A stretch of 32,556 nucleotides of DNA from Nitrososphaeraceae archaeon (GCA_009377575.1 WHTU01000038.1:1-32556), one strand, 5' to 3'; shown: positions 8,881 through 17,235, counted from the first letter of the stretch. Notes: generated from the letters alone by a model not told the origin. Translations and numbers: made by a program.

Positions 8881-9305
8881 ATGCTTAAAGTTAGTTTAGA
8901 GACGTTGGAAAAGATGACAAACTACGGTGCAGAAGATGAACCACACCGTCGTGTTGCTGGAAATTTCGCACTTTACAGTGCACCTGGAACAAAAAGCGGC
9001 TCAGCGGTATATTTTGAGCTCGAACCAGGGTTTGAGCTTGGAAATCATACTAATGGTGCAGAAGAAATAGTCTATATTGTAGCCGGAACTGTTGAAGTTA
9101 CTATAGGGAAGAGAAGGATCAAATTTCAAGTGGTGAATTGGGAGTAGTACCTGATATGGAGCCTCACAATTTTCATAATATAGGATCGGATACGGCTAAA
9201 GTCATTGGGGTCTTCTCGAGTCCTAGTGTAATCAGCACTTTTGAGAAGGCCTTCTTATCTCTTAACGTTAAAGAATTTGATACAACCAAATTACCCACTA
9301 CTTAA
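8881..9305 (+). pseudogene. Cupin-domain protein, broken by a -1 frameshift
   Basis: The first frame (8881-9147) encodes the front of a cupin barrel: GNHTNGAEE with His56, then VYIVAGTVEVTIG. It stops after 88 residues. The frame one base back resumes exactly where a cupin should continue, GELGVVPDMEPHNFHNIG (second cupin motif with PHNF), then KVIGVFSSPSV, ending at TAA 9303-9305. Joined, the protein is about 141 residues, normal for a small cupin. The break lies near 9125-9140; the total of 425 nt is one short of a multiple of three. I see no canonical slippery heptamer in phase, so mutation or sequencing error is likelier than programmed frameshifting. Substrate unknown. Confidence 0.8.
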
Positions 9306-9310
9306 CGGAG

Positions 9311-9691
9311 TTGACCTCTGACCCCTCTAATAATACTGGAGAGGATTTCCTGTATCAGGTATGTTGGTTAGCCGTTTATATGACAATAGGACTTGTTATT
9401 ATTTGGATATTCATATTCCCTCTTGACTTTGCGATATTAGTACTGGTACTCATTTCAATAAATATCTGTAGGAAAGGGGGGTTATTTAAAAGACTTGGCC
9501 TTCAGGATCAAACTCATATGAAAGGCTGGAGAGGATTTTTTAAATCATTATTTCAATCTAGGGCTTCATCATCAGCCTATGGCGGCAGTAGCGAAAGTAA
9601 CCTAGTCAAATATTACTGCATGTTATGTGGTAATGAGAATAACGGAATTGTTTGTCCGAAATGTGGCTCAAAAATGAAAAGAGCAGACTAA
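9311..9691 (+). CDS. Membrane-anchored zinc-ribbon protein
   Basis: 126 residues from a TTG start 5 nt after the cupin stop, so probably co-transcribed with it. Two hydrophobic helices lie at about 18-36 and 39-52 (CWLAVYMTIGLVIIWIF; LDFAILVLVLISI). They are followed by a basic amphipathic stretch and Ser/Gly linker, then a C-terminal rubredoxin-like zinc ribbon C-x2-C-x9-C-x2-C (CMLCG and CPKCGSKMK). This two-helix plus short zinc-ribbon plan is common in archaeal proteins of unknown function. Only the architecture can be stated. Confidence 0.7.
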   Translation: MTSDPSNNTGEDFLYQVCWLAVYMTIGLVIIWIFIFPLDFAILVLVLISINICRKGGLFKRLGLQDQTHMKGWRGFFKSLFQSRASSSAYGGSSESNLVKYYCMLCGNENNGIVCPKCGSKMKRAD

Positions 9692-9739
9692 GATTAAGTA
9701 TTTTGTTTTAATTGAGAAGCCGATCCTATTAAAACTTAT

Positions 9740-9871
9740 TTACTGCTTATGATCACTATTTTCCCTTTCATGTGTTATTTGTTGGTGCTTGTTTAGCTCT
9801 GTTTCGTTCTTGAATTTCTCTCCACATTTATCACATTTAAATTTCTTTCTTTCAAATATATTGAACTTCAT
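9740..9871 (-). CDS. 43-residue C2H2 zinc-finger protein
   Basis: It runs from ATG 9871 to TAA at 9740. It is a single classical C2H2 finger, C-x2-C-x12-H-x4-H (CDKCGEKF, then LNKHQQITH), flanked by basic residues at the N-terminus. A good ribosome-binding site, AAGGAG, lies 4 nt upstream of the ATG. Single-finger proteins of this size are known in archaea and their viruses and are usually taken as DNA-binding regulators. It converges with the membrane zinc-ribbon gene, with 48 nt between the stops. Confidence 0.75.
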   Translation of the reverse strand: MKFNIFERKKFKCDKCGEKFKNETELNKHQQITHERENSDHKQ

Positions 9872-10084
9872 AATTCTCCTTACAATATATTGATTTAATA
9901 CTATATATCAACTTTAACCATATTATAGTATCCCAATCAATATCATTTATGATCATAAGGATAAGAAGATCCAGAAAAACTTTCCCTACTAACAATAGGG
10001 AGATTAGAATATTGACTAATTGCTATCCATCAGATAAAAATTAAAAAGGATCAAAAATGTGGCTCTACTGTGTTTAGTATATTC

Positions 10085-10393
10085 ATGAAATATAACACCA
10101 TGCTAAAACCAGGATCGCGATTACATATTCCATATGAATATAGAAATTGAGGGATAATACATAATATATTTGGAAATGAAATCGGTTTAGAAATAAAAAG
10201 ATCTGCTAAGATAAAAACAAGAAGACGTGGATATTTCGAAAGTGGCAAAAGGCTATGTATAAGATGCCGTATATGGTATGGTAAGACCGATTTAAGATTC
10301 TGTAATGAATGCCATCACCAGCTCAGAACAAAACCACGTGGCAGTACAGGAAGACGACGGCAAGAACTCTTTAATCCACATGTGAGATATTGA
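10085..10393 (+). pseudogene. Small zinc-ribbon protein interrupted by an in-frame TGA
   Basis: From ATG 10085 the frame reads 21 residues to TGA at 10148-10150, then stays open for another 80 codons. The second part holds a clear thaumarchaeal small zinc-ribbon plan: RRGYFESGKR, then C-x2-C-x12-C-x2-C (LCIRC and FCNECHHQ), then LRTKPRG and a basic tail ending NPHVRY. The LRTKPR signature after the last cysteine pair is shared with many small thaumarchaeal zinc proteins, as I recall. No ATG, GTG or TTG lies in frame after the TGA, so the conserved half has no start of its own. This is either a nonsense mutation or an unusual start; a nucleic-acid role is inferred. Confidence 0.6.
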
Positions 10394-10480
10394 AAGGAAA
10401 CATTGCAGGCTAATCAATTCACCAAATTGATAGGATGAAGTTTAACTAGTATTTTAGGCAGTGGTCACATCACTTTGACT

Positions 10481-10702
10481 ATGAAAGTAGACAAGGACCT
10501 GCCCTCTGAAATTCGTGTCGTAAAAGGCAATTCGAGTTCACACAAGAAAACAAAACTAGACGAGATAATAAGTTATGCCAAACTTCTATATGAAGACTTT
10601 GTCGAGTCGGATGGAATAAAGAACATAGACCATACGCCATTTGTAGGACGACTTGCCAGGATCATAGAAAAGTTAGAAAATTTCAAGGAAAAGGAGTTAT
10701 AA
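10481..10702 (+). CDS. Small helical protein of unknown function
   Basis: 73 residues from ATG 10481 (a TTG two codons earlier could also serve). The C-terminal 45 residues look like two amphipathic helices (LDEIISYAKLLYEDFV; FVGRLARIIEKLENFKEKEL) after a basic, flexible N-terminus. There is no membrane segment and no cysteine motif. I do not recognise the family. It stands alone between the broken zinc ribbon and the flavoprotein. Confidence 0.5.
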   Translation: MKVDKDLPSEIRVVKGNSSSHKKTKLDEIISYAKLLYEDFVESDGIKNIDHTPFVGRLARIIEKLENFKEKEL

Positions 10703-10922
10703 TGCAAACCGACCATCTGTACTAGACAATATTGAGAGATGATAAAATTCGTAATATAGTCAATGGGTTATGATACGCCCTAGTTGCAAATCGTCTTTTC
10801 TCTTCTGATACGGACTCTTCCTCTCAGTTCAAACACGCGTAGAATAGTTTAGTTCAATTTTGTGAAAAGTAATGATCAGTTAGTCCCGTTTAGTTTTGTA
10901 TTTGTGATTGTGAATTGTATTA

Positions 10923-10936
10923 ATATTTATAATAAA
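10923..10936 (+). promoter_or_regulatory. TATA-like box of the flavoprotein gene
   Basis: ATATTTATAATAAA-like sequence centred about 37 nt before ATG 10966, which would give a 5' leader of roughly 10 nt. Confidence 0.4.
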
Positions 10937-10965
10937 CAAGAAATGAGAATTAAATCAAAGTAAAT

Positions 10966-12360
10966 ATGCAGAAGTTTGATCTTATTGTTATCGGAAGTGG
11001 ATCAGGATTAGATGTTGCAAATGCTGCATCTCAACAAGGACTTAAAGTCGCAATTGTCGAAAAGGGCAAGCTAGGAGGTACATGTCTAAATAGAGGATGC
11101 ATTCCTTCTAAAATGATTATACACAGCGCAGATCTTGTCGAAAAGATAAAACAAGCTGAAATTTTTGGGATAAAGATTAATGACGGTGGATTATCGATAG
11201 ATTTTCAGAAAATAATTAGTCGAGTAAACGAAACTATTGACTCTCATTCACTTGAGATCAAAAATGGGCTAGAGAGATCAGAGAACCCAAGACTTTTTAC
11301 GAGAGAATGCAAGTTTGTGGGAGATAAAACATTTGTTCTGATGGAAGGAAATGAAGCGAAAGAAGAAATTATTAGTGCGGACAAAATTCTAATTGCATCA
11401 GGTGCCAGACCAATTATTCCAGAAATTAAAGGTCTGAAAGTATCAGGATATATTACAAGTGATGAAGCATTGCGAATTTTACATCAGCCGCGTGTTTTAA
11501 CCTTCATAGGTGGAGGATACATAGCCTGTGAGTTAGCACATTTCTTTGGTAGTCTTGGAACTGAGATAAATATTATACAGAAAAGTAATTCATTACTTCC
11601 ACATGAAGATGAGGAAACATCAAAAAAGTTCACAGAAATCTTTTCCAAAAAGTTTAAGGTATATTTAGGATATAATACAGAATCTGTATCAAGGGATAAT
11701 GGTAATGAATTTCATGTCATAGCGAGAAACTCAAATGGTAAATCGATAGAGGTTGAATCTGATCAGCTATTAGTTTCTGTAGGTAGAGGCCCTAACTCAG
11801 ACATACTTGACGTAACAAAAACAGGAGTACAACTCAATGAGAGAGGTTTCGTTAAAGTTGATGAATATCTTGAGACCAGTGTAAAAGGTATCTTTGCAAT
11901 AGGTGATGCTGTTGGAAAATACCAATTCAAACATAACTCTAATAATGAGGCAAAATATGCCTATCATAATATACTGAATCCAGATAAGAAAATAGTGGTA
12001 GATTACTTTGCAATGCCGCATGCGATCTTTAGCTCTCCTCAAATTGCCGGAGTAGGATTTACTGAACAGGAACTAAGAACGATGAAACAGTATGACTACC
12101 AGAAATCAGTATTCCCGTATATTAATACAGCAATGGGAAAAACAATAGAAGACAAAGATGGCTTTGTGAAGTTTCTAGTTGATAAGAAAGATAGAAAAAT
12201 CCTTGGCTGCCACATTATGGGTTCTGATGCCTCGATACTAATTCATGAAGTTTTAGTAGCTATGAAAGCAGGTGATGGTAAAATAGATAGTATAAACAAA
12301 ACTATACACATACATCCAGCACTCTCTGAAGTGGTTGCAAGGGCGGCAAGTAGTATATAA
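10966..12360 (+). CDS. Dihydrolipoamide-dehydrogenase-like FAD disulfide oxidoreductase
   Basis: 464 residues, full length for class I pyridine nucleotide-disulfide oxidoreductases. The FAD-binding GxGxG is IGSGSG (9-14). The redox disulfide is Cys40/Cys45 in GGTCLNRGCIPSK, as in lipoamide dehydrogenase, glutathione and mercuric reductases. A second Rossmann motif, FIGGGYIACE, near 181-190 binds NAD(P)H. The second FAD motif is GIFAIGDAVG. The C-terminal acid/base pair is His450 and Glu455 in HIHPALSE. Substrate cannot be read from sequence: lipoamide, or a low-molecular-weight thiol as in mycothione reductase, are both possible. No 2-oxoacid dehydrogenase E1 or E2 genes are nearby, which weakens the lipoamide assignment. 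The gene is intact. Confidence 0.85.
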   Translation: MQKFDLIVIGSGSGLDVANAASQQGLKVAIVEKGKLGGTCLNRGCIPSKMIIHSADLVEKIKQAEIFGIKINDGGLSIDFQKIISRVNETIDSHSLEIKNGLERSENPRLFTRECKFVGDKTFVLMEGNEAKEEIISADKILIASGARPIIPEIKGLKVSGYITSDEALRILHQPRVLTFIGGGYIACELAHFFGSLGTEINIIQKSNSLLPHEDEETSKKFTEIFSKKFKVYLGYNTESVSRDNGNEFHVIARNSNGKSIEVESDQLLVSVGRGPNSDILDVTKTGVQLNERGFVKVDEYLETSVKGIFAIGDAVGKYQFKHNSNNEAKYAYHNILNPDKKIVVDYFAMPHAIFSSPQIAGVGFTEQELRTMKQYDYQKSVFPYINTAMGKTIEDKDGFVKFLVDKKDRKILGCHIMGSDASILIHEVLVAMKAGDGKIDSINKTIHIHPALSEVVARAASSI

Positions 12361-13115
12361 AATTAAGTACAAGACATATAATTTAGAAGTATTTTTTAAT
12401 ACTCCATTTAATTATTTTTGAAATTTATCTTAAAGTTCGATATTCTCATTTCTTTTGATGATAACTTTTGACCTTTCGATCGGTCAATAAAGCTCCGCTA
12501 AACCAATAGTAAATTTCGTTAAATCTGTTTGCGAAAAAAAACACTGGACCTAACCCCACTCTTAGTGAGGGAAAAATATTGTCAGATGAACTTTATGTAT
12601 GCAAAGATAATCAAAGAACGAAAGCTAGTAATGTGGCAACTGCAGTTGTACAGCGACCACCTACATCTGTCAAGATGAGCTAAACTACTTGACTACCAGT
12701 ACTGGACAATTGGGTTCTAAATATAAGCAAGGACATTTGTTGAATTATTCAAGGTCGTTAAGTACCAAGACTTCTTGTGTCCTTGTCGATTGTCAAATTA
12801 TTCTCTTATTATCCTAATTGAAGACTTGCTCATTAAGCTTTTCTTTTCTCTTGTTCGATATATTTCTTCAGGCATAATGGTTCAGAAACTAATTTAATTC
12901 AGAGCATGAACAAAAGGGCATCAACCATAATCAGCCGACCTTGGTTACCTTTTCCACATAAATTAAAAAGACACTGACGCTAGACATTAACTTGGGCATA
13001 CTATCGGGGAACTGAAAGGCAAGCAGCAACAACTAATGGCAGATTTATGATTTCGACATTTCTATTTTCGTTGTTTCTTGAGTAATCACGATGCAAGAGG
13101 GAAAACCAGAAACGC
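12361..13115. other. 755-nt decayed intergenic region
   Basis: No intact gene. A 34-codon TTG-initiated frame (12579-12683) has no motif. Two small structures are visible: CCCCACT/AGTGAGGG near 12555-12571, and the inverted pair CAAGGACA/TGTCCTTG around 12728-12786. A universal-stress-protein remnant is listed separately. Confidence 0.4.
12685..12717 (-). pseudogene. Remnant of a universal stress protein C-terminus
   Basis: The minus strand reads EPNCPVLVVK followed by a TAG stop. This is the closing strand of a USP; compare AECPVLVVR at the end of the intact gene at 2275-2742. Nothing upstream matches the rest of the family, so only the last 10 codons would remain. It is very short and may be coincidence, but this C-terminal string is highly characteristic. 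Confidence 0.35.
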
Positions 13116-13145
13116 TTGTATCCCAGTATTAATCATCGACTGCAA

Positions 13146-14086
13146 ATGCCACATACTATCGTTGAAATGTATGTGCCTGCGACTTTTGCGGATGAAGGGA
13201 CATACAAAATCTCCTTGGACAATCGACCTGCCCATATAACTATACAATACCTGCCAAGCCATGGAAATTTTGCACATGTAACAGGTCTGGACGCTACTCA
13301 AAATCTAGATCCTGATGACCCGTCAGGCATAGTTAATTTTTCATACATTGAAATGGATTTCCCATATTATCTAGAGGAACCTGGCAAAGGACTAAGTGAC
13401 GATAGTTCCGAACGAGCGTCGGCATATCATAAGAAGATTGATGACCTATGTTTACGCTACCTGAATCGGTTGGTGGATGTTGTTCGATACTGTACCCAAA
13501 GATATTGGATCAGATCGATTCCTTTAGATCTTCTTCATGTTCACATGATCAAGGAAGTGGAGGAAGACAGTGGCGGCCGAGGAATTTCCTGGATCCGCAT
13601 GCCGTCGGGGAGCAAAGTTGAGTGGAAGATACAGAGTCAGTTAGAAGTTCAAGAACGACTTGTACATATACTGGAGCACGAAACTCGTCTCCCAGTTTCA
13701 GAAACTCTGTTTTTGGAGGCCTTGAACTATTATTATTGTTCAAATATCGTTCAAGCGGTGATAGTCGCAAACACCTTATTGGAGGTTTTCGTAATGGATG
13801 ACATTATTGACTCTTATATGAAACAGGGGAAAAGCGGGGGGGAGGCCAAAATCTTGGTAGCAAAGTCCTACAAGAAAAAGTTTGAACCAATGATAAAAAA
13901 CATTATTTCAAAGAAAGGGCAAACGTGTCATCTGATACAATCTTGAAAAAACTGGTCCGAGCAAGGAATATCCGAAGACAAGTGATCCATCCATTTATAC
14001 GAACTATTTCCGCTGACGAGGCAAAGGAGGTGCTCCACGAAACTCCGGAGATCAAAATGTGGATTAAAACACAGTCGCCAAAATGA
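13146..14086 (+). pseudogene. HEPN-like protein, frameshifted
   Basis: The first frame (ATG 13146, or TTG 13116) runs to a stop at 13946. The frame two bases on continues SSDTILKKLVRARNIRRQVIHPF and ends at TGA 14084-14086. Joined, it is about 313 residues. The N-terminal half is beta-rich and unassigned. The C-terminal half is helical (EALNYYYCSNIVQAVIVANTLL, in part), and the restored tail carries R-N-I-R-R-Q-V-I-H, an Rx4-6H motif typical of HEPN ribonuclease domains. The resemblance is to ApeA/Abi-like HEPN proteins with an N-terminal sensor domain, by layout only. The break is near 13905-13915, before the catalytic motif, so the predicted nuclease would be dead if the shift is real. Confidence 0.55.
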
Positions 14087-14091
14087 GGCTC

Positions 14092-14124
14092 CTTTGACAG
14101 ATATCGGCAGGCTTTGACAGATAT
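14092..14124. repeat. Paired 13-bp direct repeat, 20-bp period
   Basis: CTTTGACAGATAT occurs at 14092-14104 and again at 14112-14124, exactly 20 bp apart, about two helical turns. It lies about 70-100 bp upstream of the small membrane-protein gene at 14193. The arrangement suits a tandem operator bound on one face of the DNA; this is inference. Confidence 0.6.
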
Positions 14125-14137
14125 TTCTAGCAAAATA

Positions 14138-14163
14138 TCAATCTCACCTTGATAGGTGATTGA
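14138..14163. promoter_or_regulatory. Inverted repeat upstream of small membrane gene
   Basis: TCAATCtCACCT, a TGAT loop, then AGGTGATTGA: a near-perfect 10-bp palindrome with one bulged base. It sits 30 nt before the ATG at 14193, where either an operator or an mRNA hairpin could act. Confidence 0.45.
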
Positions 14164-14192
14164 CTCATGAGGAGTGGTTTGGGGAAACTGAT

Positions 14193-14339
14193 ATGGTTGG
14201 CACATGGATTAAAGCTATCGCCGCAATGGTCCTAGTTTCAATATTGGTTCTTGTGGCATACTACAGTTATAATCAATATCAATGCCAGTCTGCAAAAGAG
14301 CGCTATGAACAAGCTGTGGGTACACTAAGCATATCATAA
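14193..14339 (+). CDS. 48-residue single-span membrane protein
   Basis: ATG 14193 to TAA 14337-14339. After MVGTWIK comes one strongly hydrophobic helix (about 8-23, AIAAMVLVSILVLVAY), then a polar, charged tail with one cysteine (NQYQCQSAKERYEQAVG) predicted as a short helix. I do not recognise a family. The direct repeats and palindrome upstream support a regulated gene. The 3' part of an opposite-strand frame (14215-14739) overlaps it entirely; the helix and tail pattern here looks the more protein-like of the two in the overlap. Confidence 0.55.
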   Translation: MVGTWIKAIAAMVLVSILVLVAYYSYNQYQCQSAKERYEQAVGTLSIS

Positions 14340-14739
14340 GTTCTTCGTTATCTAATTGAGTATCAGCAGGCTTGCAATACAGAATAACAAATACGTTCAC
14401 ATGTCCGTTAGATATTTCCAGGTATGTATTTAAAGGAACCAACTCTAACGTGGCTAGCCGTCGGTCCCTCGGAGTCAGGCTATCTTCCAGAAGGCTAATA
14501 AATATCTCCTTATTGAGATAGGTTTGAATATAATGTCGTACACTTGCTACCCTACCAAGTTTTCTTTTGTTACACAAAACAAGTATAAGCGAGATTGTAA
14601 AACCTGTTCGACGTGAACCGCTTCCATCAATTAAAGCCAAAATTTTAGGTTCAGAAATCAAAACGAAGCACAAAAAGATTATTGTAAGAAGCTCCCTTGA
14701 ACACCTCTTTAGAGGCCGAGGCAAGATTCTAATTCTCAA
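14215..14739 (-). CDS. Uncertain open frame of 174 codons
   Basis: TTG-initiated. The middle reads like a protein: KILALIDGSGSRRTGFTISL, then VRHYIQTYLNKEIFISLLED, then RRLATLELVPLNTYLEI and VFVILYCKPAD. The last 50 codons overlap the small membrane gene on the other strand and look like noise. The front 30 codons are low in motif content. It may be the core of an older gene whose true ends are lost. No family recognised. Confidence 0.3.
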   Translation of the reverse strand: MRIRILPRPLKRCSRELLTIIFLCFVLISEPKILALIDGSGSRRTGFTISLILVLCNKRKLGRVASVRHYIQTYLNKEIFISLLEDSLTPRDRRLATLELVPLNTYLEISNGHVNVFVILYCKPADTQLDNEELMICLVYPQLVHSALLQTGIDIDYNCSMPQEPILKLGPLRR

Positions 14740-14769
14740 ACTATTCTTTCTAAATCCTAAGCAAGAATT

Positions 14770-14966
14770 TCATCTATCTCCATCAATCATCTTCCCTTCT
14801 CCACGTCCTGTGGCTGTTGCTACCTCATTACCATCCTTTGTCACTATTATCCCTTGTCCTTCACCATATGACATGCGATCAGATCTTTGTATGGTCCAAT
14901 AGGTCCAAGTTTCTGTTACTTCTATACTTCCTTTAAGCTCACGGCGGCCCCATGTATGGAAGCCCC
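14770..14966 (-). pseudogene. Fragment of a beta-rich thaumarchaeal protein
   Basis: The frame reads GFHTWGRRELKGSIEVTETW in its first part, then TYWTIQRSD, GEGQGIIVTKDGNE and ATATGRGEGK, ending at TCA-complement TGA 14770-14772. Repeated Gly/Thr strands (EGQG, TGRGEG) resemble the intact protein at 20706-21152 (TGTGTGTQ) in pattern, and I recall a family of about 150 residues of this type in thaumarchaea. Here the N-terminal half and the C-terminal strand are missing. Its upstream end abuts a fragment of a different gene. Confidence 0.5.
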
Positions 14967-15184
14967 TGATTAGTCAGACCTCCGCAAATAAAGACAGTAT
15001 TGTCTGGGAGAAGGACAGCATCAGGGGGAACTCGTACTTCAAGAACTGGAAAAGAAGGTTCCTACCTTGAAGATAGTGAAGAAAGATTAATTATTTGTGC
15101 GCTTCTACTTTGAATAGAATCACCTCCGCCTATCACCATAATTCTAACAAATGGATTCGTGTTCTGTAAAAGAATAACTTGCAT
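14939..15184 (-). pseudogene. Fragment of a kelch / galactose-oxidase-like protein
   Basis: From ATG 15184 the minus frame reads FVRIMVIGGGDSIQSRSAQI, an internal TAG (15062-15064), then in the same frame FPVLEVRVPPDAVLLPDNTV and FICGGLTNQG, ending at TGA 14939-14941. The pairing of an xxxGGG blade with PDAVLLPDNTVFICGG is characteristic of the seven-bladed propeller of glyoxal/galactose oxidase-like proteins. Only about 80 codons of an expected several hundred remain. It is a dead fragment: nonsense codon inside, both ends missing. Confidence 0.6.
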
Positions 15185-15378
15185 GCCTTATATAGTAATA
15201 TAGTAGAATTAACCGATCTCTTTTATTGCTTATTGCTTACCAAATGACATTGGTCTGTCATAATATGATTCATATTATTACTTCAATTATAAGTGGGTTT
15301 ATGACATATCCAAGATATATAATCTGATGGCGGGGTGTCTGTAAAGATAGTTACCAGCTGCCCGATTAGGCGTAGTGA
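15185..15378. other. Short intergenic region before the integrase end
   Basis: AT-rich with no gene. As the flank of an integrase gene it is where an attachment site might lie, but I see no tRNA or obvious att core. Confidence 0.3.
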
Positions 15379-16641
15379 TCATCGCTGCTGTCTTCCTTCA
15401 ATTTCCTGTAATCTCACTGTTAAAGCCACAAGCTGGTCTGACAAATGTGCTATCGCATCATCTTTCATCTTGTCCCTTTCTCGAGATGACTGGTTTAATT
15501 CTTCCAGTTCCTCTATCTTGCTTTGTATGTCTGCACCTTGTCGTTCCAGTTGATGAACATTTAGGAATGTTAGATATGGTTCAATCTTTTTAAATATCTC
15601 CGCCTTCTCAGAATCTTTTTTTCGCCAGTACGTAGAACCAATATGCCCGATAAAGTATTCAGAAAAATCAAAATAGCCAAGGTCCGAAATAGTTGTCTTA
15701 ACAAATCGTCTAAATGAGTGAAGTGTAATCTGTCTTCTATTTTGATTACCATCCTCTCTTTCGCCCTTGCCCATTCTGTCAAGTGTTTTGGCAAAAGACT
15801 TTGCTATATCATCGTATATCCCATCAGGGTTTGGCATTCTCTTTGTTTGATAAACAGCAAATAGTAGATCCATCCCCTCTTTAGAAGGCGTTCTATATTC
15901 TGTTACTATTTTTCCATCTTGGTCGTAGCAAACTCTTCTCTTTCTATACTTGTAGCTTAGCCAAGATTTTAGCTGTTGTGTTACCTCTTCTGTTAGAAAT
16001 ACGACTCTATCAGCTTTAGTTTTAGTGTATTCTCCCCTTACAAAAACCTGAGCAGGTTTTGATTCTAAATTTAGATCCTTGATACGAACAGATAATGCTT
16101 CTACAGCTCTAAAACCACCTGCTGCCAAGAACATAACATACGTCTTCAAACGTACATCTGAACATGCATTTAGAATATCAACTACATCTTCCTTAGACAA
16201 TGCTTCTTTATTCTTTCTGACTATCTTTGGCAGTCTTACCTTTAATTTGAATTTTCTAGGACTGATATCAATATCAGAGTATTCCAAAAAGTTCTTGATT
16301 GTTATGATATAGTTTTTTAATGAATTTGGAGAAATGTTGTTATTAGTCCTTTGCTTTAAGTACAAGATATACTTACTAAAGACATCATAAGGATCCATCT
16401 TTCCTATTTTCATTTTTGTAACTATCTCTTCAATTCCAAGACCATATTGATCGGAGGCGAACATACGAAATTTCTTTAATCTTTCACTATATTTCTGTGC
16501 AGTTGACTCATTACCTATCGCTACGCTAGTCAAATATCTGGATAGCAATGAATCGTCGTCGATGATTGTTGAAATCTTGTTTTTAGTAGTAAGACTGCGT
16601 TGGCTAGTTCTAGCTGAAGTTGATGCAGAAATAGACTTCAA
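15379..16641 (-). CDS. Tyrosine recombinase / integrase, intact
   Basis: 420 residues. The N-terminal half is a core-binding (SAM-like) domain. The catalytic half shows the tyrosine-recombinase set: Arg178 in GGFRAVEAL, a basic TKTKADR beta-hairpin near 206-212, His308-x-x-Arg311 in LHSFRR, His333 in IGHIGSTYW, and the probable nucleophile Tyr338. A C-terminal coiled coil (about 362-420, QLERQGADIQSKIEELEELN in part) may mediate oligomerisation. The gene is complete, so an integrative element with a working recombinase may border here. A truncated integrase of a different subfamily lies head-to-head, 60 nt away. Confidence 0.9.
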   Translation of the reverse strand: MKSISASTSARTSQRSLTTKNKISTIIDDDSLLSRYLTSVAIGNESTAQKYSERLKKFRMFASDQYGLGIEEIVTKMKIGKMDPYDVFSKYILYLKQRTNNNISPNSLKNYIITIKNFLEYSDIDISPRKFKLKVRLPKIVRKNKEALSKEDVVDILNACSDVRLKTYVMFLAAGGFRAVEALSVRIKDLNLESKPAQVFVRGEYTKTKADRVVFLTEEVTQQLKSWLSYKYRKRRVCYDQDGKIVTEYRTPSKEGMDLLFAVYQTKRMPNPDGIYDDIAKSFAKTLDRMGKGEREDGNQNRRQITLHSFRRFVKTTISDLGYFDFSEYFIGHIGSTYWRKKDSEKAEIFKKIEPYLTFLNVHQLERQGADIQSKIEELEELNQSSRERDKMKDDAIAHLSDQLVALTVRLQEIEGRQQR

Positions 16642-16701
16642 TTGATTCTAATATCCGATAAGATGAGATATTATTAAGGATTTTGTATTCGACGCTTTTA
16701 A

Positions 16702-17235
16702 TGCACTTCTAATCTGTACATTTTCCGTCATTCCGTGCTGACTCAAAAGTCACAGATATTAAAAGAGGCGACCTTGAGAGATCATGCAGGTTGGAGCATC
16801 AATTCAAAAATGCCCTCTGTTTATCTCCATTATTTCGGAACAGAATCATGCAATTCGCTACTAGAAACATTTGGAGTTGTCAAAAAACAGAGCGGTCAAG
16901 GGTCGTTTCAGACTTCGAAACTATGCCCAAGTTGTAAAGAGCCAAATAAACAGGATAGTAAGTTCTGTGCCAGTTGTAAGATGGTATTGACATACGACGC
17001 ATATAGTGAAACACTCGAAAAAGAGCAAAAGATTCCAGATGATGCTGTTGTTAATATATTACAGAATTGGTTGAGCAAATGCAATGATATGAGAACATTA
17101 AATTTTAATATGCAATATTTGATTAAACTAAATACTAGAAATAGTAGAAAACGTAGATACCTGCCAATAAGTTTCCACAATTTAAAATCTGAAAATCAGG
17201 GATTGTACAGTACTATTTTGAGTAGTACAAGGTAA
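16702..17235 (+). pseudogene. C-terminal part of a second tyrosine integrase with zinc ribbon
   Basis: The frame, entered just after an in-frame stop, begins IFRHSVLTQKSQ and continues TLRDHAGWS, PSVYLHYFGTES. These are the catalytic Arg/His box and nucleophile Tyr of an archaeal integrase, but the N-terminal domain and the first catalytic Arg are missing. A zinc ribbon follows, CPSC-x8-11-CASC, with KMVLTYDAYSETLEK. The tail ends RRYLPISFHN-LKSENQGLYSTIL. A GTG at 16735 is the first start codon, too late to restore the active site. The tail (about 17095-17220) has a second copy at 26841-26996. Confidence 0.75.

Noticed and set aside
9110-9140. Programmed -1 frameshifting in the cupin gene at AAATTTC
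   Set aside because: The heptamer is not in the required reading phase (codons are AAA TTT C..), so slippage as in known -1 sites is not expected.
10641-10655. GTAGGACGAC string resembling the hairpin half-site
   Set aside because: It lies inside the small helical protein gene with no partner arm and looks like coincidence.
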